Position numbers and translations under genes: made by a program. From Lingula anatina (taxonomy: Eukaryota; Brachiopoda; Lingulata; Lingulida; Lingulidae), in the NCBI RefSeq assembly GCF_001039355.2, contig NW_019775968.1:1222434-1286433 (forward strand): DNA of 64,000 bases, given 5' to 3'. This document shows positions 39,101 through 50,700 of this stretch, one piece after another (the first letter of the stretch is position 1; each line of letters begins with the position of its first letter). The notes under the pieces are model-generated. The model searched no databases. It had not been told where the DNA came from and saw nothing but the letters and a program-made list of their open reading frames with translations.

Positions 39101-42100
39101 CCAGAAGCCACAGTCCCTATAGTGCAGGCAGTCCAACTAATATACCAACAGAAAGTGAAAGAAATGTAAGAAGCCATAATGTGCTGTTTCTGAAGCTATT
39201 TCAAAATTATTATGTTTGAATGGGTGCATTACTGGTACACATGTTGAAGGATTTTGGCATTTCTGTGGTTTTCTGAAATGGGCTTATAGTTCTACATTCA
39301 GTGATGCTTTTTATGTCTTTGTTTGAAATAAATGATATATAATTTTAAATCTGGTGCACAGGCATGAACGTTTTTATTTTCAAATATGAGTTCCCCTATA
39401 ATTACGTCCACCATTTTTCTTTTATTTTTTGTTTACAGGATTTGAACAATCCTCCAGGAGCTACAGGCAGAACTTTAAATGTAGACCCCACTGATGATTT
39501 AGAAAAATTTGTCATTATGCCTGCACCCCAGGGCGCAACCATCAAATGCCGTATTACCAGGGACAAAAAGGGGGTGGATCGCAACATGTTTCCAACTTAC
39601 TTTCTTCATATGGAAAGAGATGATGGGAAAAAGGTAAACTTGAGTTTCTAGTTTCTGTTGTTGACTCACACCCTGCCAAAAAAATGAAAGAAAAAAATTA
39701 CAAATATTTATTAGGTTGCCATTTACAGGTCATCATCATGCCAAAAGCTTGTATGTTCCCGCTGCTTAGTGCCTTGTGTTATTGAGAGGAGCAGCCTGTA
39801 AATTGAATTCTGTATTGATATGGAACAGATTTTGGTGGAGAGTATTATAATTTTATTTGAATGGAAAAGGATGAAACTTCTTGACTTATTGCTGTTGTTT
39901 TGACATCACGTATGGATACATTTAAACTTTGAACTTAAAAAAAGATGCATTTGGACAATTTTGTGAAGTTTTAATAGTCCTTTATACAAATTCCAGTCTA
40001 AGATTGAAAGACAAGGTCCATCTCATGTAAGGGGGTGTAGTCTTTTTTGTTATTTTTGAACATTTGCTTTATGTGCTGCAAGCCATTCTGCTACCGTCAT
40101 TGATTTGCTAGATGTCCATATTTCATAATGAAAGATGACAAATATTTGCCTGATATCACTGATAGATTTGCTGTTTATTGGTTTTCTGGAGTGAGGGCAC
40201 TTTTCATTATTGATCTGTCATACTAATGACTCTGTCATTGTAAAGCAATAACATGATATTTTGGTTTGTAAGATTTATGGGAAATTCATGAGATTTTTGT
40301 CTTTAGTGGTTAAGCTTATTGAAGACTTATAGCGACACACTGTTTAGTGTGCCTAAGATTGTGTGTTATTAGGTTCTGTAGGAAGGCTTTGAAAAAACAT
40401 GGCACCTTTACGTAGTATTTCACAAAGTAGAGGGTTTCTGTTGTAAATGCAGTCCATTTTATCTTAGTTGTAATGATAGGCTTGTAACAAGTCCCATGCC
40501 TTTATCATTTTGCTTTTCTTTGTTGGATGCTTTGAAAACAAGGGAGAACATATTGTCTTATAGAATGTATTGTAAATATCTTTTTTCTCAGAATAGCTAC
40601 ACATTGTACACTTTAATTTTTTTCTTGTTGCTAAAAGCATGGCAAGCAATATTGCTAAATAAACATTGTTTCCTTCATTGTTTTTCATTAACTTGTATAG
40701 AGTACAATTTTTGAAGCACACATTTTGCACCTTTTCAAACTTCAATAGCTCTACCACCAGATTTTTAAGTGTCAAGAGTACTTTTATTTACTCTGAAAAT
40801 TTCATGTTATATCGAGAAAATTGTATGAGGAGAATTATTATTCAAAATTACAAGCTCAGAAAAATATATATGCATATGACTGTTGTCTAACAGTTAAGGT
40901 TAAAGTATTCTCTAAAGGATTTACCAGTCAAATGGATTTTCCTCTGGCAAAAGCAATTTTCTACGTCCCTGCACTGGGATTAATTTTTTATTCAATGGTT
41001 GAGTTTTAAATGACTGGCCAGTCATATTGAACAGTGCCAAGTGAATGTGCACATTTGAAAAGAAACTATATCAGGCACTTTTATTTGAGGGGGTTTATAG
41101 TTTTTAAGGTTTGGATTGGAAAATATTAGTAGCTTTGAAAGATATGAAGACAAGCTATATATAACTTTGAGAATGTGTACAATATACCTTGAACAATAGT
41201 TCAGGGAAGTTGCATGCCCTATGGTTAAGTTTCTTATTGGATATATTTCTTCTAATGTGCCACCTTTACCTTACAGGTTTTCCTTCTTGCTGGCAGAAAG
41301 AGAAAAAAGAGCACTACATCCAATTACCTGATCTCTGTTGACCCAACAGATCTGTCACGTGGTGGAGAGGCTTTTGTAGGCAAACTGAGGTGAGTCAGGA
41401 CAGATGAAATGGAAATGTTAGTTTGTTGTTGTTGGTGGTGGTGGTGGTGGTGGTGGTGGTGGTGGTGTGTGTGTGTGTGTGCATGCTTGCATGTACTAGT
41501 ATACGTGTATGTGTAGTGTAGTTGGTGGATGAATTAACCCCACAATAGCACATAGCAGTTTTTCTTGGCTAGTGCCAGTACTCTATGACCTCCAGCAATC
41601 AAATTGTGACATTTAGTCTACAACAGAGGAATATCAAGACAACTAGTCCACAATGGAGGTTAATACTTTTGTACTTTCAAGACCTCACTAAGTTCAAGTT
41701 ATGTAACAATGTAGGTTGAAACCCATTCTGTGAAACTAAATTTTTAGGTCACTTTTTTGTGATTATTGCAAATAAGACCAAAAACGATCCCTTTTCTAAG
41801 TATTTAAACTAGTACTAAGCATAAGAGAATGGAGAATCTTCTGGAACTCCACAACAAAGTACCTATGAGCCCACTTTGGTTAAGATAAGTTCAATATAAT
41901 GAGATGGCTTTATTTTACTATTCAGGTCAAATCTGCTTGGTACACAATTTACTATTTTTGACAATGGTGACAGTCCCAAGAAACCAGGAGAATCATCTCG
42001 GCAGGAGCTGGCTGCTGTGGTTTATGTAAGCATGTTAAAGTTTGGAAATCTGTTACTCACCAGGACAGAGCTCAAAATACATAGTCTGTTAATTCGAAAC

Positions 42101-43975
42101 TATGTTAGTCAATAATTTAATTCAATATTTTAGCCTGGCTGATGAAATTTGCTATATGCTTTAATATGTTATTAGTTTCTTTTTCAAAGAACTCTAAATT
42201 TCTGAGAATTTTGAAAAAAAAAATGTTTGGTTTCTTCAGGAGACAAATGTCCTAGGTTTCAAAGGGCCTCGCAAGATGACTGTGATCATTCCGGGCATGA
42301 ATCTGGATCATGAGCGTGTGCCTGTGGCTCCCAGATCGGTAAGAAAAGCAAAAGACAACAAGACTGTAAAACTGGATTAATGAATAAATTGTTCATTGCT
42401 AGTTTTAATAAAAGCTTTCCACGAAATAAGTAAAATGTTTTTGTAGTATTTAAAGAGATTCAATCAGTTTTTGCCATGTCATGTTTTTGTAGATTCGACT
42501 CTCAGACTTGGCGCAGTATTGTGTTTTCACAGATAACTCCAGATATTTTCTGTATAGTTACCGTTCTATTTATCAGGATTATGATGGTCTTGTGGAAAGA
42601 TGGAAGCATAAGAGAATGGAGAATCTTCTGGAACTCCACAACAAAACCCCTGTGTGGAATGATGGTGAGTGAAGCAAAGGAACACAGGCCTTAAAGATTC
42701 CAGAGAAATTAGCATTTAAGAATTTCAGTGTGAAATTTTTAGTAAGTCATTGACCATTTGAGCAAGAGTCAAAGGAAGGGATTTTGCAAAGGTCCACTTA
42801 TATTTTCAATTAGTGCATACAAATTTTGATGGTTGCATTTGCACATTTTACATCTAATTTTTCATTCCATATTCCATGTCAATAAGTGCACTGTGAAATA
42901 TTTAAGTAATCTCCCTTTCTAGAAACACAATCCTATGTGCTGAATTTCCATGGAAGAGTAACTCAAGCCTCAGTGAAGAATTTTCAGATTGTCCATGACA
43001 ATGATGGTAGGTGTTATTATGTACTAGCAAATTATTTATTAATGTTGTGTTTTTTATAAATATTAATATACTGCACTGTAAGTGTCTGTATGTATTCTGA
43101 TTGGTCTGTCTGTCTGTGTTGTTGCTGTCACTATCAATGTCCGACACATGACGTTCGCCCCATAACTGCCAAACCGTATTTTTGTTTTATTATAAATTTA
43201 CTGAGTGGCCTTGTTTGGCTAAGAAGCAGGTTGCTTTAAAAAATTGGCATGATCAATTTACAGTTACAGTAATTATTCTGTTTTTTATTTATTTATTTAT
43301 TTATTTTGCACAATTTTGGTGACCTTCACCCCTTAACTTCCAAACAGTATTTTTGTTTTTCTTGAAATTTACTGAGTAGCTTTGTTTGGTAAAGAAGCAG
43401 GTTGCTCTCGAAAATCTACATAATCTGTTTACATTTACAGTAATTATTCTGATTTTTTGCACAATTTTGGTGATGTTCTCCCCATAACTGCCAACTCATG
43501 TCTTTGTTTTACTTTAAATTTACTGAGTGGCTTTGTTTGTTAAAGACTCATGATTGGTTTACATTTATGTTAAAATTTTTTTTTATTTTCACACATCAGC
43601 ATTTTCAGTGGCTTTTTCAATGTCCATGTTACTTGTAGTACATAATGTAAGAGGGTAAGAGTGATTAAAGAGTTACGTAACTGCATCAAAATTGTCCAAA
43701 ACATTATTTGGTGCATTCTTTTCTGCATAATGTATAAACATTTGTCAGCTTTGCTGCCTTGTTTCAGCTTTGCTGTCTAGTTGTATCTTTCAATAATATT
43801 TTTTGACACTCGCTAATGGACATTGATTATGTTTTTTTCAGTTGACTACATTGTGATGCAGTTTGGGCGTGTAGCAGAAGATGTGTTCACAATGGATTTC
43901 AACTATCCAATGTGTGCTCTTCAAGCTTTTGGGATAGCTCTCAGTAGCTTTGATAGTAAGCTGGCATGTGAATAA
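33198..43975 (+). CDS. TUB: Tubby family protein (TUB/TULP3-like)
   Basis: Fourteen exons, all GT..AG and in phase: 33198-33229, 33520-33583, 34905-35070, 36422-36448, 37400-37471, 38572-38712, 38957-39165, 39439-39633, 41277-41389, 41926-42025, 42240-42338, 42577-42664, 42923-43006, 43842-43975 (TAA); 507 residues. Residues about 257-507 are the tubby domain, from [13 protein letters not shown] to the invariant tail [22 protein letters not shown] at 338-340 matches the basic phosphoinositide-binding pair known in tubby. Residues 20-50 ([20 protein letters not shown]) match the N-terminal helix that binds IFT-A in TULP3/TUB. The family carries GPCRs and other membrane cargo into cilia. The middle is acidic and Ser-rich, low in complexity. 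Exons 4 (27 bp) and 5 (72 bp) preserve frame and could be skipped. The first listed exon is preceded by an acceptor (TTTTCTTAG at 33184), so an upstream exon, coding or not, exists and the start is provisional. Confidence 0.93.
36655..36721. other. Assembly gap (67 N)
   Basis: Gap following a T run of about 23 in a tubby intron. Confidence 0.95.
38079..38210. repeat. Two-unit tandem repeat, period about 66 bp
   Basis: TTCAATARTAATGATACC followed by TATGTTCTTTTG and TTCACACTGTTTTTGCAATA occurs twice in a row in the tubby intron before the exon at 38572. Confidence 0.8.
41434..41483. repeat. (GGT)n then (GT)n microsatellite
   Basis: About eleven GGT units running directly into a GT tract, 45 bp after the donor of tubby exon 9. 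Confidence 0.9.
41817..41858 (+). repeat. 42-bp exact copy of part of tubby exon 12 inside an intron
   Basis: Identical over 42 bp to 42604-42645 in exon 12 (the part encoding [14 protein letters not shown]). It lies in the intron between exons 9 and 10, same strand, about 790 bp upstream of the source. Neither side has splice sites matching those of exon 12, so it cannot act as the exon. Confidence 0.9.
43150..43590. repeat. Three-unit diverged tandem repeat in the last tubby intron
   Basis: Units begin near 43150, 43320 and 43472 with a CCCCATAACTGCC-like word, then TTTACTGAGTGGC, TTTGTTTG and AAGAAGCAGGTTGCT, and end in TTTACAGTTACAGTAATTATT-like sequence. Period is about 150-170 bp; the third unit is truncated. 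Confidence 0.75.
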
Positions 43976-45981
43976 AACTTGGTCTCAGAGCATGATTAAA
44001 TTAATTTGACAGATACATCTGTTTTGTCAACTGGATCCATATTAAGCAAGAATGTGATAGGAATTTAATCAGACCAAGATTCACATCTAGAACGGACTGT
44101 ATACCCCAAAAATAGAATACTGGAAGTTGTATAATACATCTAGACTTAAAAGGAATTTAACAATTATATAATTGTATACATATGTGCTAGCTTGGAGGTA
44201 CTTCATTGCTCATGACATTTGTTCTATTTTATTGACTATATTCCATGCATGTAAGGCCACAGTACTGTGTTTTGAGAAGAATGTGGGCCACTGGATAATA
44301 TTGCCAGTCCCATGTGGTCCAAGTAAAGGTCACATATACATAAAATGTCCCCAAGTGTGCAGAGTATAATGAAGAAGCAAATAGGAGATCCAGATTTATT
44401 GATGACCTACCATTTTGTTATGTATTTGGATATTCAAATGGGTATTCCCTTTAGATTGGTTACATTAACTTTTTTGAGTGGAAAAAGATGACAGGACAAA
44501 GAGAAAAATGTTGTACTAAGACACAACTATCAAAACCATCAAATTACATCTTTTCTGTTGTTTATTACAAGTTAAACATATACAATAAAGAAACTTTAGC
44601 CAGTGGATTCATAAATTCATTGGCACAGTATTTAATGGTATGGTAGATGATCATTTACATTGCATTACATTACATACTGCATTATATCCAAATCAGTAGT
44701 AGCATAATTAAAACTAGGCATTTGATCCAAATTGAAAACGCATTTTAAGTGTGACAAGTAAAGTTAAGTTTATGTGTAATATGATGTCACTAGTAACAAA
44801 AATATGTAAATAATGCTACAGCTTTTTGTGTCAGGCATTTCAGGGTATTAGGAACTTGTTAAATGGCATCAAATCCATGTCTTTATGAATTATCATGGTG
44901 TTTTGTAGTGATCTTCAAAATAAGGAAAACTTCAAATAGAAGTGCTAGCTTTAAAGGAGAGGTAGAAGTTGGGATTTCTTACAAGAGAAAAATTCAGGAA
45001 ACCCAAGTGTGCAATTTTCTATAAAGAACGTAACCATGAAGTGTTTTCCTGATCTAAGCTTAAATGTAGTATTGTCTGTCATAGTGCTTATGATATAGTA
45101 TTCTATTAACCGCACTATAATTGTTTGTGTTATATTCATACCATTGTACTTCAGTGTAAGTTCCCATATATCATTGATAATTGGGATAACAAAGACTTTA
45201 CCCATAATGACATATATTTACCAGGACTATGGGTCTTTATGGTACTAAAAAGTACAAGTTAGGTCACATAGTCAGCAACCAAAAAAATTCACATTTCAAA
45301 CATCGCAATTTCTTTTGTGGAGTAAAGTATACTTTAAATTCCCAGAAATCTATTATTTTTTACATCCGAATACTACTTGTCATTACAGTTAGGTCACAGA
45401 TAATTTCATCTTAAAGGATCCTAGTGAAGTACATTTTTACTTTTTTTTCTAAGCCAATTTTCTAATTATAGTTCCAGTATTATTGATTTTAAATGGGACC
45501 AAAATAGTTTGAACCGTCCATGAAGCATTTTTTTGTGATGAAGCACTAATAATTCTATATCACTGTTATATTATTTTATTCAAGTTTAACTTGTAGTCAT
45601 CTTTTTTCTGTAGAGGTTAAGATTGATCCTTTTGTAACTTTGGAAACTTTTACCAAGGAAAATAATAGAGCACTGACAACAATGGAAATGAGAAGGCGTC
45701 CAACTCTTAGTGACTGTATGATTTTCATGAAATAAAAATATTTTCTGACTGATAAACTCATTTTGTCCACATCAAGTTCTTTTCGCAGAAAAACTAAACA
45801 ATATCTTCTGTATTATTTATGTCTGTGTAATTTTCTTGTTTAGGCGGTAAATAAGAGTAACTCATGACTTGATTTTATGCAGCAAAGTGTGTTATACAGA
45901 GACCAGATTGGAACAAATAACACATTCTCTTTTACTAAATATAAAATGCAGAGAAACTTTTTTTCTTAAAGCGAACTGCTC
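43976..45981. other. Convergent intergenic region between tubby and DDX52
   Basis: About 2 kb with the two 3' UTRs. AATAAA occurs near 44584 on the plus strand. A splice-acceptor-like site followed by a 40-codon open frame and an AATAAA lies at 45614-45735 and is treated as a finding. No other gene is seen. Confidence 0.5.
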
Positions 45982-46613
45982 TTATTTGTTCTTGGTTTTC
46001 TTCTTTGATTTCTTTTTTAAGATAATATTTTGTTTCTTAAATAAACTGATATTTGTAGCTTTCTGTTCAAGTTTATTAATTCTGGGAGTTTTTTTATTGA
46101 TATTAGATTCCATTTCCTTAGAAATCTTGGCTTTCATCTTCTCTCTTTTCTTCATTTCATTCTTTTTATGCTCTGGTATGTCTGCATACCAAACAGTGTT
46201 AGCACCATCTTCTTGGTCTTGAACCCGTTTTTGAGTCTTTTTCCTTGTGTGCAAGATCATTTCTCTGAAAGTGAATTTAGGTCATATTTAGAAAATTGTC
46301 TACAAAGTCAATCCATTTGACTTATTAGCCAACTAGAGTACTATATGTCACTCAGATTTGGTTGACAAAACTGACCTTGCTAATTCATTTATATTATATT
46401 TTTTCTTACTAAGGTTTCTAAAACAGCAAATTGGTATGTGTTCTGAAAATGTAGGACAATTTCCATCTCCATACTTTCGTTTCCAGGACCTTTCTCTGTC
46501 ATATTTGGGGACTGTAGATATAGGTTTCCTCTTAACAGCACTTCTGGCCAGTTTTCTTTTCACTTTCCTGAATTATACCAAAATAAATTGGATTCAAACT
46601 TACTTTAAACATA

Positions 46614-46650
<37 letters not shown>

Positions 46651-47729
46651 AGACATTAAAAAAAACTGCCTACACAGTAGTTATACTAGAGAACTGAATA
46701 CTTTGTCACGTAACTAAGATTCTCTATGTTGGTGAATGCACTAAATGAAGACAAATGGACAAAACTTTTCTGAAAATTAACTTCATGATATATGATTTAG
46801 AATCGCATAAGTGCCACATAATACAAACTTGTCTGGTTTCTTCATTGTCATCATGTATTCTGGTACTGGACACCCTGCCTCCTGCATCACATTTGCTATG
46901 CTGCAAAATAATAAAACTGTATGATTTACAAAATGGACTTCATGACATGGAATAGTTATTATAATACAACAGTAATATCCATAGACAACCCAGCGAGTTC
47001 AGTTTCACTGCGTTGTCTAGAGGTGTTATGTTGGTCTGTTTATGTTTACCTACAAATCAAACACTGAAAATGTAAAGATTAAAAACATTTCCAAAATACA
47101 TACAATCAACATATGGATCATCTTCCTACAGAGGACCCACATCATGGTTATGCTGAACTCTTACCGTTTCAAAAAAGATACATATAAATACACAACTTTT
47201 TTCTAACCATATCACATTGCAGAATTACTTGAGTTGAAATTGCATTAAAATTATCATGTAACAAATATTCTTCACTAACCTTCTCAAGTTAACAGCATCA
47301 TTTTCAGTAAAAAAAGTGACTGCCCTTCCTGGTCTTCCAGCTCGCCCTGTACGACCTGAATGATGAAAGAATAAAAAAAAAACTGACTGAACAACACTGC
47401 ACCTAATCTTAATTTCTAAGAAATGCTTTTGATTTACACACAAATATTACCTTTGTTTTAACTGAAAAAAAAAAAGCATGAAAAAAACTTACCTATCCTA
47501 TGTATATAACTGATGGCACTATTGGGGAAATCAAAGTTGACCACCAAATTAACTCCTTTAAAATCAATACCCCTTCCCATGAGTTCGGTACAAATCAGCA
47601 CCCATATTTTCCCAGCTCTAAAGCTTTTCACGACATTATCTCTCTGAAATATAAAATGCATAATATCTACCAAATCATACCATCTGACTGAAAGAGCATC
47701 ATTTATGGATCTTTTAAGATGTTCAAATG

Positions 47730-47794
<65 letters not shown>

Positions 47795-50700
47795 TTGAAA
47801 ATAAGGGCAGCATACTTTTTTAAATTAATATTTCACAAATGTGCTCCTTTTCCAGTGTGCTTTGTGTTGATGCTATCTCCTCCTCTTCCATCCCCCCCCC
47901 CCCCCCCCCCCCACATAAAAATTACTTAAGAGAATAATTAAATAAAACAAACAACAAACACAGATATTACACAAATAGTGGCCACTATCTGTAGCAGAAA
48001 AATAACCTGAAGTTGTGTTCTATCTGCATGGATGACGTCCACATTCATGCCATCATATATCAGCTCGCTGAACAATTCCTTGGCTCTCTCCTTAGACTGG
48101 AGAAAGATCAACACAGGAGGATGGAAGCCCTGGGATCAGAAGAGAAGTTGCTTTTTCAAGGAATTTTGTAACAGGAGATATCTTAATTCTACTTAGTGCA
48201 AAAAAAAAAAAAAAACATATCATACTTATTTTCACACATGACAAAATATGACTGTATGTCTGTCATATTGTGTGTAACCTCACCTTTTTGAATATGTCTC
48301 TTAATGCCAATAGCTTTCCAGACTCATTTCCTACAAACACCAGTTCTTGCTGCACCAGGTCTGCAGCTGCATTCCTAAAATAAATAAAAATAATGCCAAA
48401 TTTAAGATCAGTCACATTTGCTTTTACATCCACTTTTATTAAACACAGGAATGAACACATATGGGGTGCAGCAAGGAATCGGATGCTGAAACTGGCATCA
48501 TAAGTCGCTGAGGGTCAAATCAACCATTCTCTCACCAGAGAGAGAAAGAGAGAAATAGATGTGTGCCCACAACCAGAATCTGGAGATTTCTGGTTTTAAA
48601 TTAATATAAACTAATATAGATAAATCAAGATACCAGTTGGACCATAAAACACAATAACAGAAACCAGAACAAATTGACTTACCTAGCTCCAATATACACA
48701 GAAAGTACATTATCTAAGTTAAGTCTGCACCATTCTTCAACTTCATCTGCAAATGTTGCACTAAACATACCACGTCTCACATTGGGATTGTCACAGGCGT
48801 TATATATACAGGCCAGCTGGTACAAGAGAAACAAGAAAGGAATATATTAATAACCATGGTGACACCACTGATCAATATCATTAACCATAAATAGAAAAGC
48901 AATTAATATCACTTTTCATTTTAATTTGATATCTGTAATTCAAATCCAAAAGATGATGCACAAACAAAGAAAAAAAATGCTTACCTGGTCCCTAAAACCC
49001 TGCTTTCCTTCCTCAAATAACTTGTCAGATTCGTCTACAATTAACCACTCAACACTGGTAAAGAAAGAATAATGTATATATAAAGTTGCCAATTCCAAAG
49101 AGGGAAACACTTAGATTAGTTTATTTTCTTAGTGTTGCACCACACATAAAACCGTCACCAGGGACTTTGAGTGCTGTCTTTCAAGAAACCACCAATGTAC
49201 CTGTCCTACTATACGTATTTTGCCCTTGTATTCCTACAGACTATCCCTAGGTTTCCTTGGGTCTCCCTCTTCTCACTTTTACCCCACTAACCCGGGGACA
49301 TAACAGCTCTTTAAATATCCTCATCTGAATTTGGCATTCTGCTGATTTGTTTAGACATTTCATTGCTTATCATCATTATTTCTTACATTATTTCACCTTG
49401 AACACACTAACATATTTTCCCCAATAGAATCCAAGCATGAAATAGATTACCTGCTTAGCTTTATGATAGGTGGATCATGCTTCAATAAAAACACAAGTCT
49501 GTTTGGTGTTGTCACCAGAACATCTAGAATAAAAATAAAAGAAATCAAAATAAATACCATTTCATAGTTTTAAAAATCATCACAATCAAAAGTAAGATCA
49601 GCAAGTGAGACACACTTGGTCAAACTCAACAAAGTGTGCTAGACTTCCATATATCCATTTAAAATACCCTATTCACTTACAGTATCAATACATCATTAAT
49701 GTTTCATAAGGAAATCTCAGATACACTGTATGACACATAACATAACTCTCTATTTCTTTCTGCATTTTTAAATGGCCTTTCAAGCTTACAAATGCTCCAA
49801 TGCACACACAACTGCAATCAGCAACAATATACAATTTCTCACTTTCATGCATAAAAAAATTTCGTAAAATAAACAAATAATTACCAAATTTCTGAGAAAC
49901 ATGCTGTCCAGCTGTGATAGCCTTTTCAATAAAGTTTATGCGAAGACCAGTACCTTCAGCAAGCCTACAGCACTCCCTGTAAGTCTATCAAAGGCAAAAC
50001 TATCAGCTTTCTACCAAAAAGTATTAAAACTGTTCCAATTAAAATGTGCACATTTTAAGAAAACATCACTTACTTAACTAAATGCAGTTACAACAATAAA
50101 CCAGTGACTGGACAAAGCAGAAAACATCAAATCTAAAAGGAAATTTGGGTATTGTAACCCTTTATTATCACCCAGATACCGAAAATGAGTTTTTTCCTGC
50201 ATCTTATTACTGCAGTTATGTATCTATTTTTGTGCTGAATTAAAACATTAAAAAACCTTTGAAATTTTAAAATATCGGCCTTTATATTTCTTGTTGTCAT
50301 GCATAAGCATAGGCAAGGCAGACCTTTAATTGTCAATTTATCACATTTCTATTTTTAGGTGAGATAGCAATTGGTATGGAGCATAGCTTCATCCCTGAAC
50401 AAGATTTTACCATAAAAATTGGCAGAGTTGACCAGAAGTATACGGGCTAAAATCCTGTCCAGTCATTTTGGTTTAAATGTTTTTGATATGGAGTTATGAG
50501 CCACTAATTACAGATTTTCANTAAGTAAATCTCAGATACACTGTATGACACATTACATAACTCTCTATTTCTTTCTGCGTTTTTAAATGGCCTTTCAAGC
50601 TTACAAATGCTCCAATACACACACAACTGCAATCAGCAACAATATACAATTTCTCACTTTCATGCATAAAAAATTTTCGTAAAATAAACAAATAATTACC

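Noticed and set aside
46348-46717. Frames beside the 31-A run near 46619
   Set aside because: Plus-strand frame is antisense of DDX52 exon 15; the minus-strand one is exon 15 reading into its intron.
47705-47929. 74-codon frame rich in Cys-Val
   Set aside because: Produced by the (GT)n microsatellite in a DDX52 intron.
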